Positions 7,513-15,595 of a stretch of DNA of 43,979 bases are shown piece after piece. Numbering within the stretch: position 1 is the stretch's first letter; the number at the start of each line of letters is the position of its first letter. Made by a program: the position numbers and the translations under genes. The notes beneath the pieces were generated by a model. That model was not told the origin of the DNA and searched no databases. It worked only from the letters and a program-made list of their open reading frames with translations. This stretch comes from Nocardioides terrigena (GTDB lineage: Bacteria > Actinomycetota > Actinomycetes > Propionibacteriales > Nocardioidaceae). The stretch is from positions 1-43,979 of the forward strand of contig NZ_PZYY01000016.1 in assembly GCF_003047265.1 (NCBI RefSeq), written 5' to 3'.

Positions 7513-7560
7513 GGTGCCTCCGATGTGAAGTTGGGGGATGAATCGCGCGGATGGTGAAGG

Positions 7561-7866
7561 TCAGCGCTTCCGACCGCGCCACCACTCATAGGCGAGAGCG
7601 ACCAGTGCGAGGTTGGTCCCGACCGCAATCAGCGCGTAGACCGTCAGCCGCACGACATCGCGCAGGGCGTAGTCGTCGCCCAGCCACTGGTAGGCGAGCG
7701 AGATGTCGATGAGCAGCGCCAGGCCGACGCTCTGGGTCATCAGCGCCCACCCGAGGACGGTGCGGAACCATGCGTGACGGGCAGTCCAGGCGTACAGCAC
7801 GGGGATGGCGGTAGCGGCAGGAGCGGCACACAGGACCAGCAGCACCGCGAAGTGATCGGCGCTCAT
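7561..7866 (-). CDS. Membrane protein with three helices, holin candidate
   Basis: 101 residues with hydrophobic segments at about 5-25, 37-55 and 70-92 and a short basic tail (WWRGRKR). Such proteins sit next to endolysin genes in many actinophages and are often suspected holins. Its start overlaps the stop of the 60-residue gene by 4 nt. Topology alone cannot prove holin function. Confidence 0.6.
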   Translation of the reverse strand: MSADHFAVLLVLCAAPAATAIPVLYAWTARHAWFRTVLGWALMTQSVGLALLIDISLAYQWLGDDYALRDVVRLTVYALIAVGTNLALVALAYEWWRGRKR

Positions 7867-8045
7867 GCGTGACCCTCTCGGTATAGAGCCCTGATGCGGG
7901 CGGTGTAGTTGTTCTCCTCGAGAAGCTGGCGACGTTCGCGCATCACGGACTCGACGCGCGGCTTCATGGCCTCGATCTCGTCGCGCTGCCTGACGGCCTC
8001 AGCGGATGGGGCCGGATCTCGCTTCCGGCGAAACCAGCGCATCAC
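7863..8045 (-). CDS. Small charged coiled protein of the lysis region
   Basis: 60 residues. A basic N-terminus (MMRWFRRKRD) leads into a long charged helix (about 15-50) rich in Glu and Arg. The gene overlaps both neighbours by 4 nt, so it belongs to the lysis operon. Similar small proteins lie near holins in actinophages; the function is unknown. Confidence 0.65.
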   Translation of the reverse strand: MMRWFRRKRDPAPSAEAVRQRDEIEAMKPRVESVMRERRQLLEENNYTARIRALYREGHA

Positions 8046-8293
8046 TCGTCATCACCCACGTGGGGGATGGAGCGGAGGAGTCGGTTGGTCGTCTCTTGAC
8101 CCGTCAGCATCTGGGTCATCAGCCCCTTTTGCTCAAGCGAGTTGGAGCGCCAGACGTCACGGTCGGCGCGGATGTCCTCAGCCTCGCGGCGAGTGACCAG
8201 GCGGCCGGTGGCGAGCATCCAGAACAGGATGACCACGAGGCCCACCACTCCGACGCCGTTGACGAGCGCTGGTGGGATGGCTTCGAGTGGCAT
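8042..8293 (-). CDS. Single-pass membrane protein with coiled tail, holin or spanin-like candidate
   Basis: 83 residues. One transmembrane helix at about 10-28 is followed by a charged helical segment containing TRREAEDIRADRDVWR. This layout is common beside actinophage endolysins. It starts after AAGGGGGA about 8 nt upstream. It could be a holin partner or regulator. Confidence 0.6.
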   Translation of the reverse strand: MPLEAIPPALVNGVGVVGLVVILFWMLATGRLVTRREAEDIRADRDVWRSNSLEQKGLMTQMLTGQETTNRLLRSIPHVGDDE

Positions 8294-8395
8294 GTGTGGT
8301 CCCCCTTCGCGCCCCTCGATGCGTGAGGCGTGGGCCGCTGTGTAGTTTGTGGCGCAGTCAGCGCGGCTCGGTGGCAGCCGTGGTCGCGCTGGTTA

Positions 8396-8422
8396 GGCCC
8401 CGTAGCGATGCGCTGCGGGGCC
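8396..8422 (-). terminator. GC-rich hairpin, probable terminator
   Basis: GGCCCCGTAGC and GCTGCGGGGCC form an 11-bp stem (one G-U pair) around a 5-nt loop, 12 nt past the stop of the 65-residue gene. No T-run follows, so termination is likely but not certain. The rest of the gap (8294-8434) shows nothing else. Confidence 0.5.
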
Positions 8423-8434
8423 GCTTGCATTTGG

Positions 8435-8632
8435 TCAGGGGCACTCGCCAGAGACGGTGCGGACCTGCATCCCGTCCCAGCACTCGGAGACGCCGGGGGT
8501 CGTGGTCTGCGCGGCGGGCTCGGACAGGTCTGCGATGTAGACGCCGCAGCCGAGGGTGCCGACGATGAGCAGGTTCACGGCGAGGCGGGTGGCGAGGATC
8601 CGAGAGAAGGTCACATGGACAGGTTCCCACAT
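8435..8632 (-). CDS. Small single-pass membrane protein, divergent from RHH cassette C
   Basis: 65 residues. One hydrophobic helix (about 17-35) is followed by an extracellular-side segment with two Cys in its C-terminus (ECWDGM and GECP). Its ATG directly abuts the GGGTACCC palindrome at 8633, so it is likely co-controlled with the divergent RHH gene. No Shine-Dalgarno is visible before the ATG. The role could be envelope modification or exclusion, which is speculation. Confidence 0.5.
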   Translation of the reverse strand: MWEPVHVTFSRILATRLAVNLLIVGTLGCGVYIADLSEPAAQTTTPGVSECWDGMQVRTVSGECP

Positions 8633-8676
8633 GGGTACCCAAAAGGGAAGCCGTATGGCATGATCAACGGGTACCC
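8633..8676. promoter_or_regulatory. Paired GGGTACCC palindromes, probable RHH operator
   Basis: Identical 8-bp palindromes GGGTACCC lie at 8633-8640 and 8669-8676, 36 bp apart, both followed by AA. They sit in the divergent gap upstream of the RHH gene (GTG at 8695). One touches the start codon of the minus gene. Possible -10 elements (TATGGC, CATGAT) lie between them. RHH proteins usually bind short palindromes in their own promoters. Confidence 0.6.
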
Positions 8677-8694
8677 AATCCGAGGAGACCTACC

Positions 8695-8874
8695 GTGACG
8701 GCTACCCAGCCTGCCAAGATTCGCCGTGTGGCAAAGCCCCCGATGATCAAGAAGACGTACTACGTCCCCGTGCGGCTGTACGAAGCCGTGGTCGAGAAGA
8801 CCGAAGAGCGCGAAGAGTCGGTGGCTGACGTCATCCGGCGGGCGTTCGAGCAGTACGTGGGGGAGGACGCATGA
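8695..8874 (+). CDS. Ribbon-helix-helix DNA-binding protein, plus cassette C
   Basis: 59 residues from a GTG with GGAG 7-9 nt upstream. A basic N-terminal arm is followed by a beta strand, KTYYVPVRLYEAV, and two helices ending in VADVIRRAFEQYV, the CopG/Arc-type RHH pattern. It is probably an autoregulator acting on the GGGTACCC sites. Its stop overlaps the next gene's start (ATGA). It heads a three-gene cassette opposed to the late operon. Confidence 0.75.
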   Translation: MTATQPAKIRRVAKPPMIKKTYYVPVRLYEAVVEKTEEREESVADVIRRAFEQYVGEDA

Positions 8875-9176
8875 CGGGCGCCAAGGTGGAGGCTGGTCGC
8901 GAAGAATGGCTTGGCGTGGACCTTCGGATGCACCTAGATTTCAAGCAAGAATGGCAACGATTGAGCCACTTGCGGCTCGCTAGAACTCCGGGCGGTTATC
9001 GAACGCACCTGCCCGACTGCCGCAAGGTTGTTGCCACCATCCGCGTGGCCGGCGAATGCATCGCCTGGCTCCGTGGAGCCGCCACAATCCCGTCTGGGAA
9101 TGTGACGTATCCGATCCGAGTGGACGGCGATGCACCCGATTGTCATTGGTGTCTTGAGAGGGGCCAGCAAAGATGA
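8871..9176 (+). CDS. Hypothetical 101-residue protein, cassette C
   Basis: Overlaps both neighbours by ATGA. It contains three separate Cys residues plus a C-terminal CHWCLERG that could contribute to a zinc site. The N-terminal half is charged and probably helical. No family recognised. Confidence 0.6.
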   Translation: MTGAKVEAGREEWLGVDLRMHLDFKQEWQRLSHLRLARTPGGYRTHLPDCRKVVATIRVAGECIAWLRGAATIPSGNVTYPIRVDGDAPDCHWCLERGQQR

Positions 9177-9376
9177 GTCATGTGAATGAGGATGCGAGCG
9201 CGGACGACCGGGCATGGGAGCAAATGAAGGCCGAGGCTGAGTGGTGGGCAGCCAAGGAGAAGGAGTGGGCGGCCTGCATCTGTGGAGAGAGGCGGGCGGG
9301 TCCAAACTCCTTGCGCTGGGCATGCGCACACGAGTCCGAGGGACATCGCCTTTGGTGCGGGAGTCGACTGTCGTGA
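9173..9376 (+). CDS. Hypothetical 67-residue Cys-containing protein, cassette C
   Basis: An acidic, Trp-rich N-terminal helix (about 8-32, with several Trp-Ala and Glu-Lys pairs) is followed by CICGERR and two more Cys. Last gene of the cassette. It ends 15 bp before the convergent tail gene. Function unknown. Confidence 0.6.
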   Translation: MSHVNEDASADDRAWEQMKAEAEWWAAKEKEWAACICGERRAGPNSLRWACAHESEGHRLWCGSRLS

Positions 9377-9391
9377 TCTCTTGAGCCTTGC

Positions 9392-10384
9392 CTAGCCCGC
9401 AGCCCAAACCTCGCGAGCGGTGCGCGGCGCCTTGTTCACAGGCTCGAGGTAGATCGTGTCCTCGTCGGCCGTGTAGCGCGTCTTGCCGATCACGACGTCG
9501 AGGTACATGCGCCCCGAGTTCGCCGCGAGCTGAGGCAGACCGTAGACCCGCAGCATCTGGCCCCCGCGGATGTCGGCCAGGGGGGCGCGTGAACCGCCGA
9601 CCGTGTTGATCTGGTCGCGCGTCAACGTGACACCGTTGACCCACCCGGAGCCAGCCTTGCGGGTCGCGAGGATCTGGTCGGCGATCGAGGTCGCCTGCGC
9701 GGTGGTGATGTTGCCGCGCTTGGTGAGGTCGACCGGCTCCTCGTCGCCCGTGGGGTCGCCACGGAAGACCGTGTCGAGCACGCCGCCCTCAAGGAACCGA
9801 GCAGCAATCGCCTTCGCCATGCCCTCGTTCGTGGCACCGAACGCAACCGCGCCAGGAGTGGTGATCCACATCGGCGCCGTCGGGTCCGCTGTCAGGAACA
9901 GGATCTGCCGGGCGTCGACACCCCAACGCTTGCCCGTCTGCTCGGCGTACTGGTCGAACAGGTCGCCAAGGGTCTGCGGGTCGCCCGAGTCGCCAGCGAC
10001 CGTGCCCGCGATGCCGTCAGGGTTACCGACCGGCCAGCCACGGGCAGCGGCCTCTGCGATCGCCGTCGACAGGTCGCGAGTCGCAGCGCCCGAGCCGTCG
10101 AGGGCGAGCTTCTTCTGGAAGGCCAGCCCCTGCGCGTGACACTCCCACGTGGTGCGGTCAGGCTCGGTGAGGGTGCCGACGAACATGGGCTTGCCGGCGA
10201 GCAGGATCTCCACCAGCGCGCCCGACCGGAGCGCGTGGTGGTAGGAGCCGGGCGGCATGTTGAGGGTGAACGACGCAGACCCGCAGCCGCCGTCAGCCAG
10301 CGTCTCCCACGTCGGGGGAGTGTGGCCGCGCGGGCTGATGTGGGTCGCCTCGTAGCCGCCGATCCGCAGCGAGTAGCAGCCCAT
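9392..10384 (-). CDS. Minor tail protein, tail-hub type
   Basis: 330 residues. Position (second gene after the tape measure) and sequence fit the phage tail-hub/baseplate proteins of siphoviruses. It has an N-terminal beta domain (GYEATHISPRG, ASFTLNMP), a middle region with GLAFQKKLALDGSG, and a C-terminal part with VIGKTRYTADEDTIYLEPV. It overlaps the previous gene by one base. The role is tail tip assembly. Confidence 0.7.
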   Translation of the reverse strand: MGCYSLRIGGYEATHISPRGHTPPTWETLADGGCGSASFTLNMPPGSYHHALRSGALVEILLAGKPMFVGTLTEPDRTTWECHAQGLAFQKKLALDGSGAATRDLSTAIAEAAARGWPVGNPDGIAGTVAGDSGDPQTLGDLFDQYAEQTGKRWGVDARQILFLTADPTAPMWITTPGAVAFGATNEGMAKAIAARFLEGGVLDTVFRGDPTGDEEPVDLTKRGNITTAQATSIADQILATRKAGSGWVNGVTLTRDQINTVGGSRAPLADIRGGQMLRVYGLPQLAANSGRMYLDVVIGKTRYTADEDTIYLEPVNKAPRTAREVWAAG

Positions 10385-12054
10385 CAGGACGCCGCGTGGG
10401 TGTGCCAGCGGGCATAGTGCTCGATGGTCACATCCGGGTAGGAAGCATTCGCAGAGGCCACGAACACGGACACCAGATCCGGGGTCAGGATCAGGTTGCC
10501 CCGTGCTGCGAGCGGCGGGAAGTAGGCGTCCGACCGGTCAGCCTCAGTGCCCGTCCACTCGCGGGTCGCGCCAGTGGTCAGGCTCGGAGTGTCGAGCCAC
10601 ACGTGCTCCTGGGCTTCGGAGATGACCGTCAAGGAACTCTCCTCACCCACGCGGAAGACCCACGCCTCGTCCATCGTCAAGGTTGCGGCCGACCCGACGT
10701 CCTGCTGAATCTGGATCTGCGTGATGCCCGCGTTGTGCACGCCCACGGGGAGCCGCACAATGCCGAGTGGCACGAAGTCGTAGGGACCAGCGGCGCCGAA
10801 GTTGTGCAGCGTCGAGTCGCTGTAGAGCTCGGAGTGGACCGAACCATCCGGCGCCAAGGTGCGCACGGTCCAGAAGATCCGGGTCGCACCCACGGCACTG
10901 CTGCTGATGAATCCGGCCAGCAGGTAGTCGTCCTCGGGTGTCGCACTCGTCGGGACGCGCGCCTCGAACGGGTTGGGCTTCAACGGCTCGCGGGCACCAG
11001 ACAACTTCGTCGAGTCCGTCGTGACCGTGTTACCAGCCGTGCGCCAACGACGCAGCGGAGGAGAGTAGCCGCTGCCCTCTTCGGGGCCGATGTGGACGAT
11101 CGTCGCGCCAAGGACGGGCGACGCCGTGCCAGTTGATGCGACGTGGACGCTGCCCGTGGTGCGCTGCGTGCCCGAGATGGGGATGATGCGCGACACCTGG
11201 CGCTCCGTCGCGCCGGGGGGGATGTTCGACTTTGTGAGGTCGAAGACATACATGCCGAGGTAGGGGTTGCCCGCCTTGCGGCTGTGCTTGAAATCAAGGC
11301 GGGACACGGTTCCAGCCGGCGCTAGCAGGGTGTATCGGATGCGACCCGAGGCGATGGACCGAGTATCCAGCACCGCCAGATCCTCGCCATCCGCGAGCAC
11401 GCTCAAGTTCTCCGTGGCCGGGTCGAAGTTCTTCTTGTCCACAATGAGGTACGGGGTTCCGGTGAAGTCGACGTCGCCGAGGCGCGTCATGGTCAGCGTG
11501 TCAGCGTCGCCATCCGGGTTGCTAAAGACGAACACTCCGACAGACCCGGCTTCCCAGGCGGTCGAGACGCCCTCGGGGACGCCGTCAACATCGGCCGACC
11601 AGCCCGTCGCCGAGTCGCACGTGTCGAACACGGTGACAATGGGGGAGCCGCCGACAGAGAGGGGCTCGGCGATGACGGGGTCCGCAGACCTGACGTGCGG
11701 GCTCGCCTCGATCGACAGACGCCATTCGCGGTAACAGGTCTGCTCGCCGCCGTCCTCGTAGATGACGGGAGTTGCCTCGATGGCCGTCGTCTCGAACACC
11801 GACGCCGGAGCGAAACCATCGCCAGGGTCGACCGTGAACTCGTTGAGGTCCTTGTTGATCTCACGAGCAAGGGCCGCCTCATGCTCAGCAAGCTCGAGCA
11901 GGTCGGTGCCCTCGATGCCCACGACCAGCGACATCTCGCGCGGCTCGTCGGTCAGGCTGGGCGCGCCGAGATCCGTGTCGCCGATCCGCACCGAGTACGG
12001 GTGGTCGGTCAGGGTCAGATCGCCCAAACGGTACTCGCGGAACAGCTCAGGCAT
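10384..12054 (-). CDS. Minor tail protein, distal-tail type
   Basis: 556 residues immediately after the tape measure, where Dit-like proteins are encoded. The N-terminus (MPELFREYRLGDLTLTD, then SLVVGIEGTDLLELAEHEA) is beta-rich. The middle third (about 150-300) resembles a jelly-roll carbohydrate-binding module with many Asp/Gly. Its start overlaps the tape measure stop. Function is inferred from position and general pattern. Confidence 0.7.
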   Translation of the reverse strand: MPELFREYRLGDLTLTDHPYSVRIGDTDLGAPSLTDEPREMSLVVGIEGTDLLELAEHEAALAREINKDLNEFTVDPGDGFAPASVFETTAIEATPVIYEDGGEQTCYREWRLSIEASPHVRSADPVIAEPLSVGGSPIVTVFDTCDSATGWSADVDGVPEGVSTAWEAGSVGVFVFSNPDGDADTLTMTRLGDVDFTGTPYLIVDKKNFDPATENLSVLADGEDLAVLDTRSIASGRIRYTLLAPAGTVSRLDFKHSRKAGNPYLGMYVFDLTKSNIPPGATERQVSRIIPISGTQRTTGSVHVASTGTASPVLGATIVHIGPEEGSGYSPPLRRWRTAGNTVTTDSTKLSGAREPLKPNPFEARVPTSATPEDDYLLAGFISSSAVGATRIFWTVRTLAPDGSVHSELYSDSTLHNFGAAGPYDFVPLGIVRLPVGVHNAGITQIQIQQDVGSAATLTMDEAWVFRVGEESSLTVISEAQEHVWLDTPSLTTGATREWTGTEADRSDAYFPPLAARGNLILTPDLVSVFVASANASYPDVTIEHYARWHTHAAS

Positions 12055-14675
12055 CAGCGCTTCCCTCGGTTCTTCTTGTCGCGTTGGGCCTTGGCTGCGA
12101 CCTGGTTGAGTTCCTTGCCGATGTCCGAGCCGAGGTAGTTGAGCTGCTTCGTGACCGTCGTCAGCAGGACGTTCGTCTGGTCGATGCGGTCACTGATCGG
12201 GTCGTTCGACGCGACGGCATTGCCGAGCTGGGCGCCGAGCGCGTTGACCTCGCCGAACAGAGACGCCGTGTCCATCGCGCCCGTCTGGCCCATGCCGGCG
12301 AGCTCGGTGATGAGCCCGCCATTGCCCGACGCGAACAACTGCGACAGGAAGCCGGGGTCGATGCCCCAGCCCTGGAGCGTCTTGAACGATGTGAGCAGGC
12401 TGGTCAGTCCGGCCTTCTTGCCCATGAGGTTGTCGATGAAGTTCTGGCCCACCGTGCGGCCGGCCACCGCGGCAGCGTCTCCGGTGGCAGCAACGGCTTC
12501 GGTCGCGGTGACTCCGAAGAGGTCGCCCGTGAAGGACTGCGCAACCGAATCTGCAAGCGACGCGAAGTCGCTCTTGAGGCCCTCGAGCGTGCCCTGAAGT
12601 CCGTCGCGAGTCTTCTTGAGCGCGTCGCCGATCTTGCCGAACGCCCCCTCCGCCGCGGAGAGCGCCTTCGGGGTGCCCTTCTCGATGCCCTTGGACACGA
12701 GGTCCATGAGCCGCTTGCCCGCGCCGCCGTTGTTCCAGTTCTTCAGCGGACCCCACTTGATCGGGGAGCCGGGGAGCATCCCCTTGATCTTGGAGAGGCC
12801 AGCCTGAACGGCGTTGATGGCGTCTTGGATCTTCGCGTTGATGCCCGCCGCGAGGCCCTGCATCAACTGGACGCCTGCGTTGTAGAGCGTGCTGCCGAGG
12901 TTGCCCACGGCGGAGACGATGCGGCCAGGGATGGCGTTGACGTAGGTGGTCACCTCGCCGAACTTCTTGACGATGCCGCGGGCCATGCCGTCGAGGAGCT
13001 CCATGCCGCGGGGGAACAGGGTGCGCGCGAGATTGCCGAGCGCCGACAGGATGCGGCCGGGGATGCTGCCGACGAAGCGGGTGGTGTTTGTCGTGGCCGT
13101 GCGAGCGCCCTTGCCCATCGCCTCGAAGGCGTCAAGAGCCCAGACGCCAATGCGGGTCTGGAGGGTCGAGAAGAAGTCGCCCACCTTGCCGGGGAGGCTC
13201 TTGATCGCACCGAGCACGCGGGAGATGAAGCCCGAGCCGGGGAGTGGGACCTTGTTGAAGCCGCGCCAGAACGTGCGCACGAGGTCGCCGCCGAACTTGG
13301 TGAACTTGCCACCGAGCTCATTGATCCACGTGAGGGCGCGAGCGATCAGGGGTCCGACGAATGGGATCTTGCTGATGATCTTGGTGACAGGTGCCAGCAA
13401 CTTCGCGGGGGCGAACGCGATCGTCAGGATGCCCAGCAGGACCGAAACCCAGTGGTCGCCGATGCCGCGCATCAGGTTGCCGATGTCGAAGTTCAGGATG
13501 CCCGCTGCGAGACCGAGCAGCAGGGCGGGGACGTACTTGCCGATGCTGATACCCAGGCCAACCCAGTCGACCTTGGCGAACATCTTGCCGAGGGACTCAC
13601 TAGCCTTGCCGGCGAGGCTGAGGAGGTTCTCGAGCGCGGTCGCCATCGCCTCGCCCAGCTTCTTGCCGAGGTCGCCAGCGTCGAGCTTGCCGAGGTCGAT
13701 ATTGCCGAGGGCGCCACCGATCTTCTTGGCGTTGTCGACCGCATCGCCGAGGCCATCCTTGAGGGACTGGGCGACGTCGCGGATCGTCTCGAAGGCGTTG
13801 ATGACGACAGAGTTCTTCGACGCCTTGTCGTAGAAGTCCGTCACAGCGTCGCGAATGGTGGTGAACCATCCGGTCGCCGTGTCGATCGCGCCGGGCAAGT
13901 TGTCGACGAAGAACGTCAGCACATCATTGGCGACCGGGAGCAACTTGGAGCCGATGAGTTCCTGAAGGTTGCCGAACGCGACCTTGGCCTTCTCGGCGGG
14001 CGTAGTCATGGCCTCAGCGGCACCGCCGAACTGACGCTTGAGCTCGCCAAGGATGACCTTCTGGGCGCCCATCGTGTCGCCCGTCTCGACGAGCGCGGCG
14101 ATGGTCTCCTTCTGGCCCTCGGTGAACGAGACGCCGACCCGCGACAGGGCGGTGATGCCCTTCACGGGGTCATTGAGCGCCTTGCCGAGCTGGATGGCGG
14201 ACCCACTCGCATCCGTGCCCATCGCGGCGGACATGTCGACCATGAGGGACGACGTCTGACTAAAGATGTCGTTGCCCTTGCCGGCCTCGTCGCGGATGTT
14301 CCCGAACGTGAGGAGCAGGTTCTGCCCCGACTGGATCGCCTCGTCGTCGATGCCGGTCTTGTTCGACAGGGCCATCGCCAGGTTGCCGACCTGCTCGGCC
14401 GAGATGTTGGCAGCGTTGCCCATCTTCTCGATGACGTTCTCGGTACGCGACCCGACGACAGCGGCCTCGGTGGCCTCGGCGAGCGAGTCCCCGAGGAACG
14501 AGAAAGCCTTCGCGCCGAGAGCCAGGCCAGCACCAGCCGCGAAGAGCTTGCCGAAAGAGACGCCGCCCTTCTTGCCGGACTTGCTCAGGTCGCCCGAGAT
14601 CTCGCCGTCGAGCTTCTTCCCGAAGCCCTTTGCCGAGGGCATGAGCGAGACAAATGCGCTGGCAACCTCGGCCAT
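12054..14675 (-). CDS. Tape measure protein
   Basis: 873 residues, the longest gene. It begins with a typical tape measure start (FVSLMPSAKGF) and continues with Ala/Gly-rich helices, a conserved block TGDTMGAQKVILGELKRQFGG (about 210-230), hydrophobic stretches around 375-400 and 410-430, repeated GxIPGRI-like units (about 540-640) and a charged C-terminus (RDKKNRGKR). By the usual 0.15 nm per residue it would set a tail of about 130 nm. It follows the frameshifted chaperone pair, separated by a plus-strand gene. Confidence 0.92.
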   Translation of the reverse strand: MAEVASAFVSLMPSAKGFGKKLDGEISGDLSKSGKKGGVSFGKLFAAGAGLALGAKAFSFLGDSLAEATEAAVVGSRTENVIEKMGNAANISAEQVGNLAMALSNKTGIDDEAIQSGQNLLLTFGNIRDEAGKGNDIFSQTSSLMVDMSAAMGTDASGSAIQLGKALNDPVKGITALSRVGVSFTEGQKETIAALVETGDTMGAQKVILGELKRQFGGAAEAMTTPAEKAKVAFGNLQELIGSKLLPVANDVLTFFVDNLPGAIDTATGWFTTIRDAVTDFYDKASKNSVVINAFETIRDVAQSLKDGLGDAVDNAKKIGGALGNIDLGKLDAGDLGKKLGEAMATALENLLSLAGKASESLGKMFAKVDWVGLGISIGKYVPALLLGLAAGILNFDIGNLMRGIGDHWVSVLLGILTIAFAPAKLLAPVTKIISKIPFVGPLIARALTWINELGGKFTKFGGDLVRTFWRGFNKVPLPGSGFISRVLGAIKSLPGKVGDFFSTLQTRIGVWALDAFEAMGKGARTATTNTTRFVGSIPGRILSALGNLARTLFPRGMELLDGMARGIVKKFGEVTTYVNAIPGRIVSAVGNLGSTLYNAGVQLMQGLAAGINAKIQDAINAVQAGLSKIKGMLPGSPIKWGPLKNWNNGGAGKRLMDLVSKGIEKGTPKALSAAEGAFGKIGDALKKTRDGLQGTLEGLKSDFASLADSVAQSFTGDLFGVTATEAVAATGDAAAVAGRTVGQNFIDNLMGKKAGLTSLLTSFKTLQGWGIDPGFLSQLFASGNGGLITELAGMGQTGAMDTASLFGEVNALGAQLGNAVASNDPISDRIDQTNVLLTTVTKQLNYLGSDIGKELNQVAAKAQRDKKNRGKR

Positions 14676-14689
14676 GCCGTCACCTGCCT

Positions 14690-14701
14690 TACTGTGTGGA
14701 G
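14690..14701 (+). promoter_or_regulatory. Putative leaderless promoter of the 55-residue membrane gene
   Basis: TACTGT (14690-14695) ends 6 nt before the ATG at 14702. GGAG immediately touches the ATG and is too close for a normal Shine-Dalgarno. The same spacing is seen before the HTH genes at 5110 and 6456. Confidence 0.45.
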
Positions 14702-14869
14702 ATGGAATGGCTCGGTGACTATCTGGAGTTCTGCCTCAGCAATGGCCTCGGCGGCCTCGTGCTGCTAGCGCTCAGTGGCTTTGTGGCGCTAGTGGTGATC
14801 GCGGCCCTGCTGTCGGGCATCACGAAGGCGGGCCAAGCGTTCGCGCGCGGGTGGAATGGCGCGCGCTAG
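14702..14869 (+). CDS. Single-pass membrane protein, plus cassette D
   Basis: 55 residues. A short acidic N-terminus (MEWLGDYLEF), one strong transmembrane helix (about 17-37) and a C-terminal amphipathic, basic segment ending RGWNGAR. It lies alone on the plus strand between tape measure and chaperone genes, so it is a likely moron. Its TAG interlocks with the chaperone stop at CTAG. Size and topology would suit a superinfection-exclusion or toxin-like membrane peptide, but that is speculation. Confidence 0.55.
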   Translation: MEWLGDYLEFCLSNGLGGLVLLALSGFVALVVIAALLSGITKAGQAFARGWNGAR

Positions 14870-15560
14870 ACGGGCAGGTTGTGGCCTAGCCCATTCAGGA
14901 TCTCGACCACCTGCGAACGGGTGCGCCCACCCGTGTCGCCCCAGTGTTGCGACGCACTCTTGGGCTTGATTGGCCGCGGGTACGACTTCCACTTCTTGCC
15001 AGCCTTCGACGAGCCTTGCACGTCAAGCAGGTCGGCGATCATCCAGCCGAGCCGCTCGAGCGGGTAGTCCCACCCTTCGATCGACGCGGCTAGTTGTGAG
15101 GAAGGGTCGAGGCGAAGGGTGCGAGCGTGTCGCACGGCCTCACCCCAAGTCATCCCCTCGCCAATGACGGTCAGCGGGAGGTGGAATCGGGTGCGCCAGT
15201 CGTACTCAAGAGCGGCGCGGTGCTCCTCGATCAGATCGAGGAGCCTCAGGATTCCCCCAGGCTCGCGCCGTCCCCATCACCGTGCTCACCCCAGCCCTTG
15301 AGAACTTCGAGCATGTCACCCTGCGACATGTCGTAGAGGGCGTCGAGAGCCTTGGGGTTCGGCTTCGCGTACTCGAGGATCTTGAGCATGTAGCCGACCT
15401 GACCGGCCTCACCACCCAGTGCGGCGTCGCGCAGGTCGCGGCCAGTCAGGCTCTTACGACCGACCTCCAGCGGCGGGAGGGTGTGCTTCTTGCCGTCGCT
15501 GCCGGTGAACTTGAACGGCTCGCCCTTGGCGGGCTTGTGGTCTTCGGGCTGGTTGGGCAT
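14866..15560 (-). CDS. Tail assembly chaperone GT fusion made by -1 frameshift
   Basis: Ribosomes that slip -1 at 15252-15258 leave the 104-residue frame and read on to 14866, giving about 231 residues. The extended part begins GILRLLDLIEEHRAALEYDW and continues TRFHLPLTVIGEG, a pattern typical of the T half of siphovirus G-T chaperones. The region 14866-15153 is the rest of this second frame. The fusion should bind the tape measure during tail assembly. Frame continuity was checked by eye across the slip site. Confidence 0.85.
15222..15258 (-). promoter_or_regulatory. Programmed -1 ribosomal frameshift site with stimulatory hairpin
   Basis: On the minus strand the slippery heptamer is GGGGGAA (15258-15252). 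The zero-frame TGA follows (15248-15246). A perfect 10-bp hairpin, GCTCCTCGAT with a 3-nt loop and ATCGAGGAGC, spans 15244-15222, starting 7 nt after the heptamer. Both the slip sequence and the spacer are as expected for phage tail-chaperone frameshifting. Confidence 0.88.
15246..15560 (-). CDS. Tail assembly chaperone G (zero-frame product)
   Basis: 104 residues starting MPNQPEDHKP with GAAAGG 7 nt upstream. A longer reading frame up to 15674 lacks a good RBS. It contains FTGSDGKKHTLPPLEVGR and a helical C-terminal half, as in other siphovirus G proteins, and ends ASLGES. It directly precedes the tape measure region and overlaps the frameshift product. Confidence 0.85.
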   Translation of the reverse strand: MPNQPEDHKPAKGEPFKFTGSDGKKHTLPPLEVGRKSLTGRDLRDAALGGEAGQVGYMLKILEYAKPNPKALDALYDMSQGDMLEVLKGWGEHGDGDGASLGES

Positions 15561-15595
15561 GGCAGAACCTTTCGTTGCGCGGATGGTTGGTTCAA

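Noticed and set aside
12084..14768. 894-codon open frame on plus, antisense to the tape measure gene
   Set aside because: GC-rich actinobacterial codon use leaves the opposite strand open. It has no family resemblance and no sensible start, and the minus frame is a clear tape measure.
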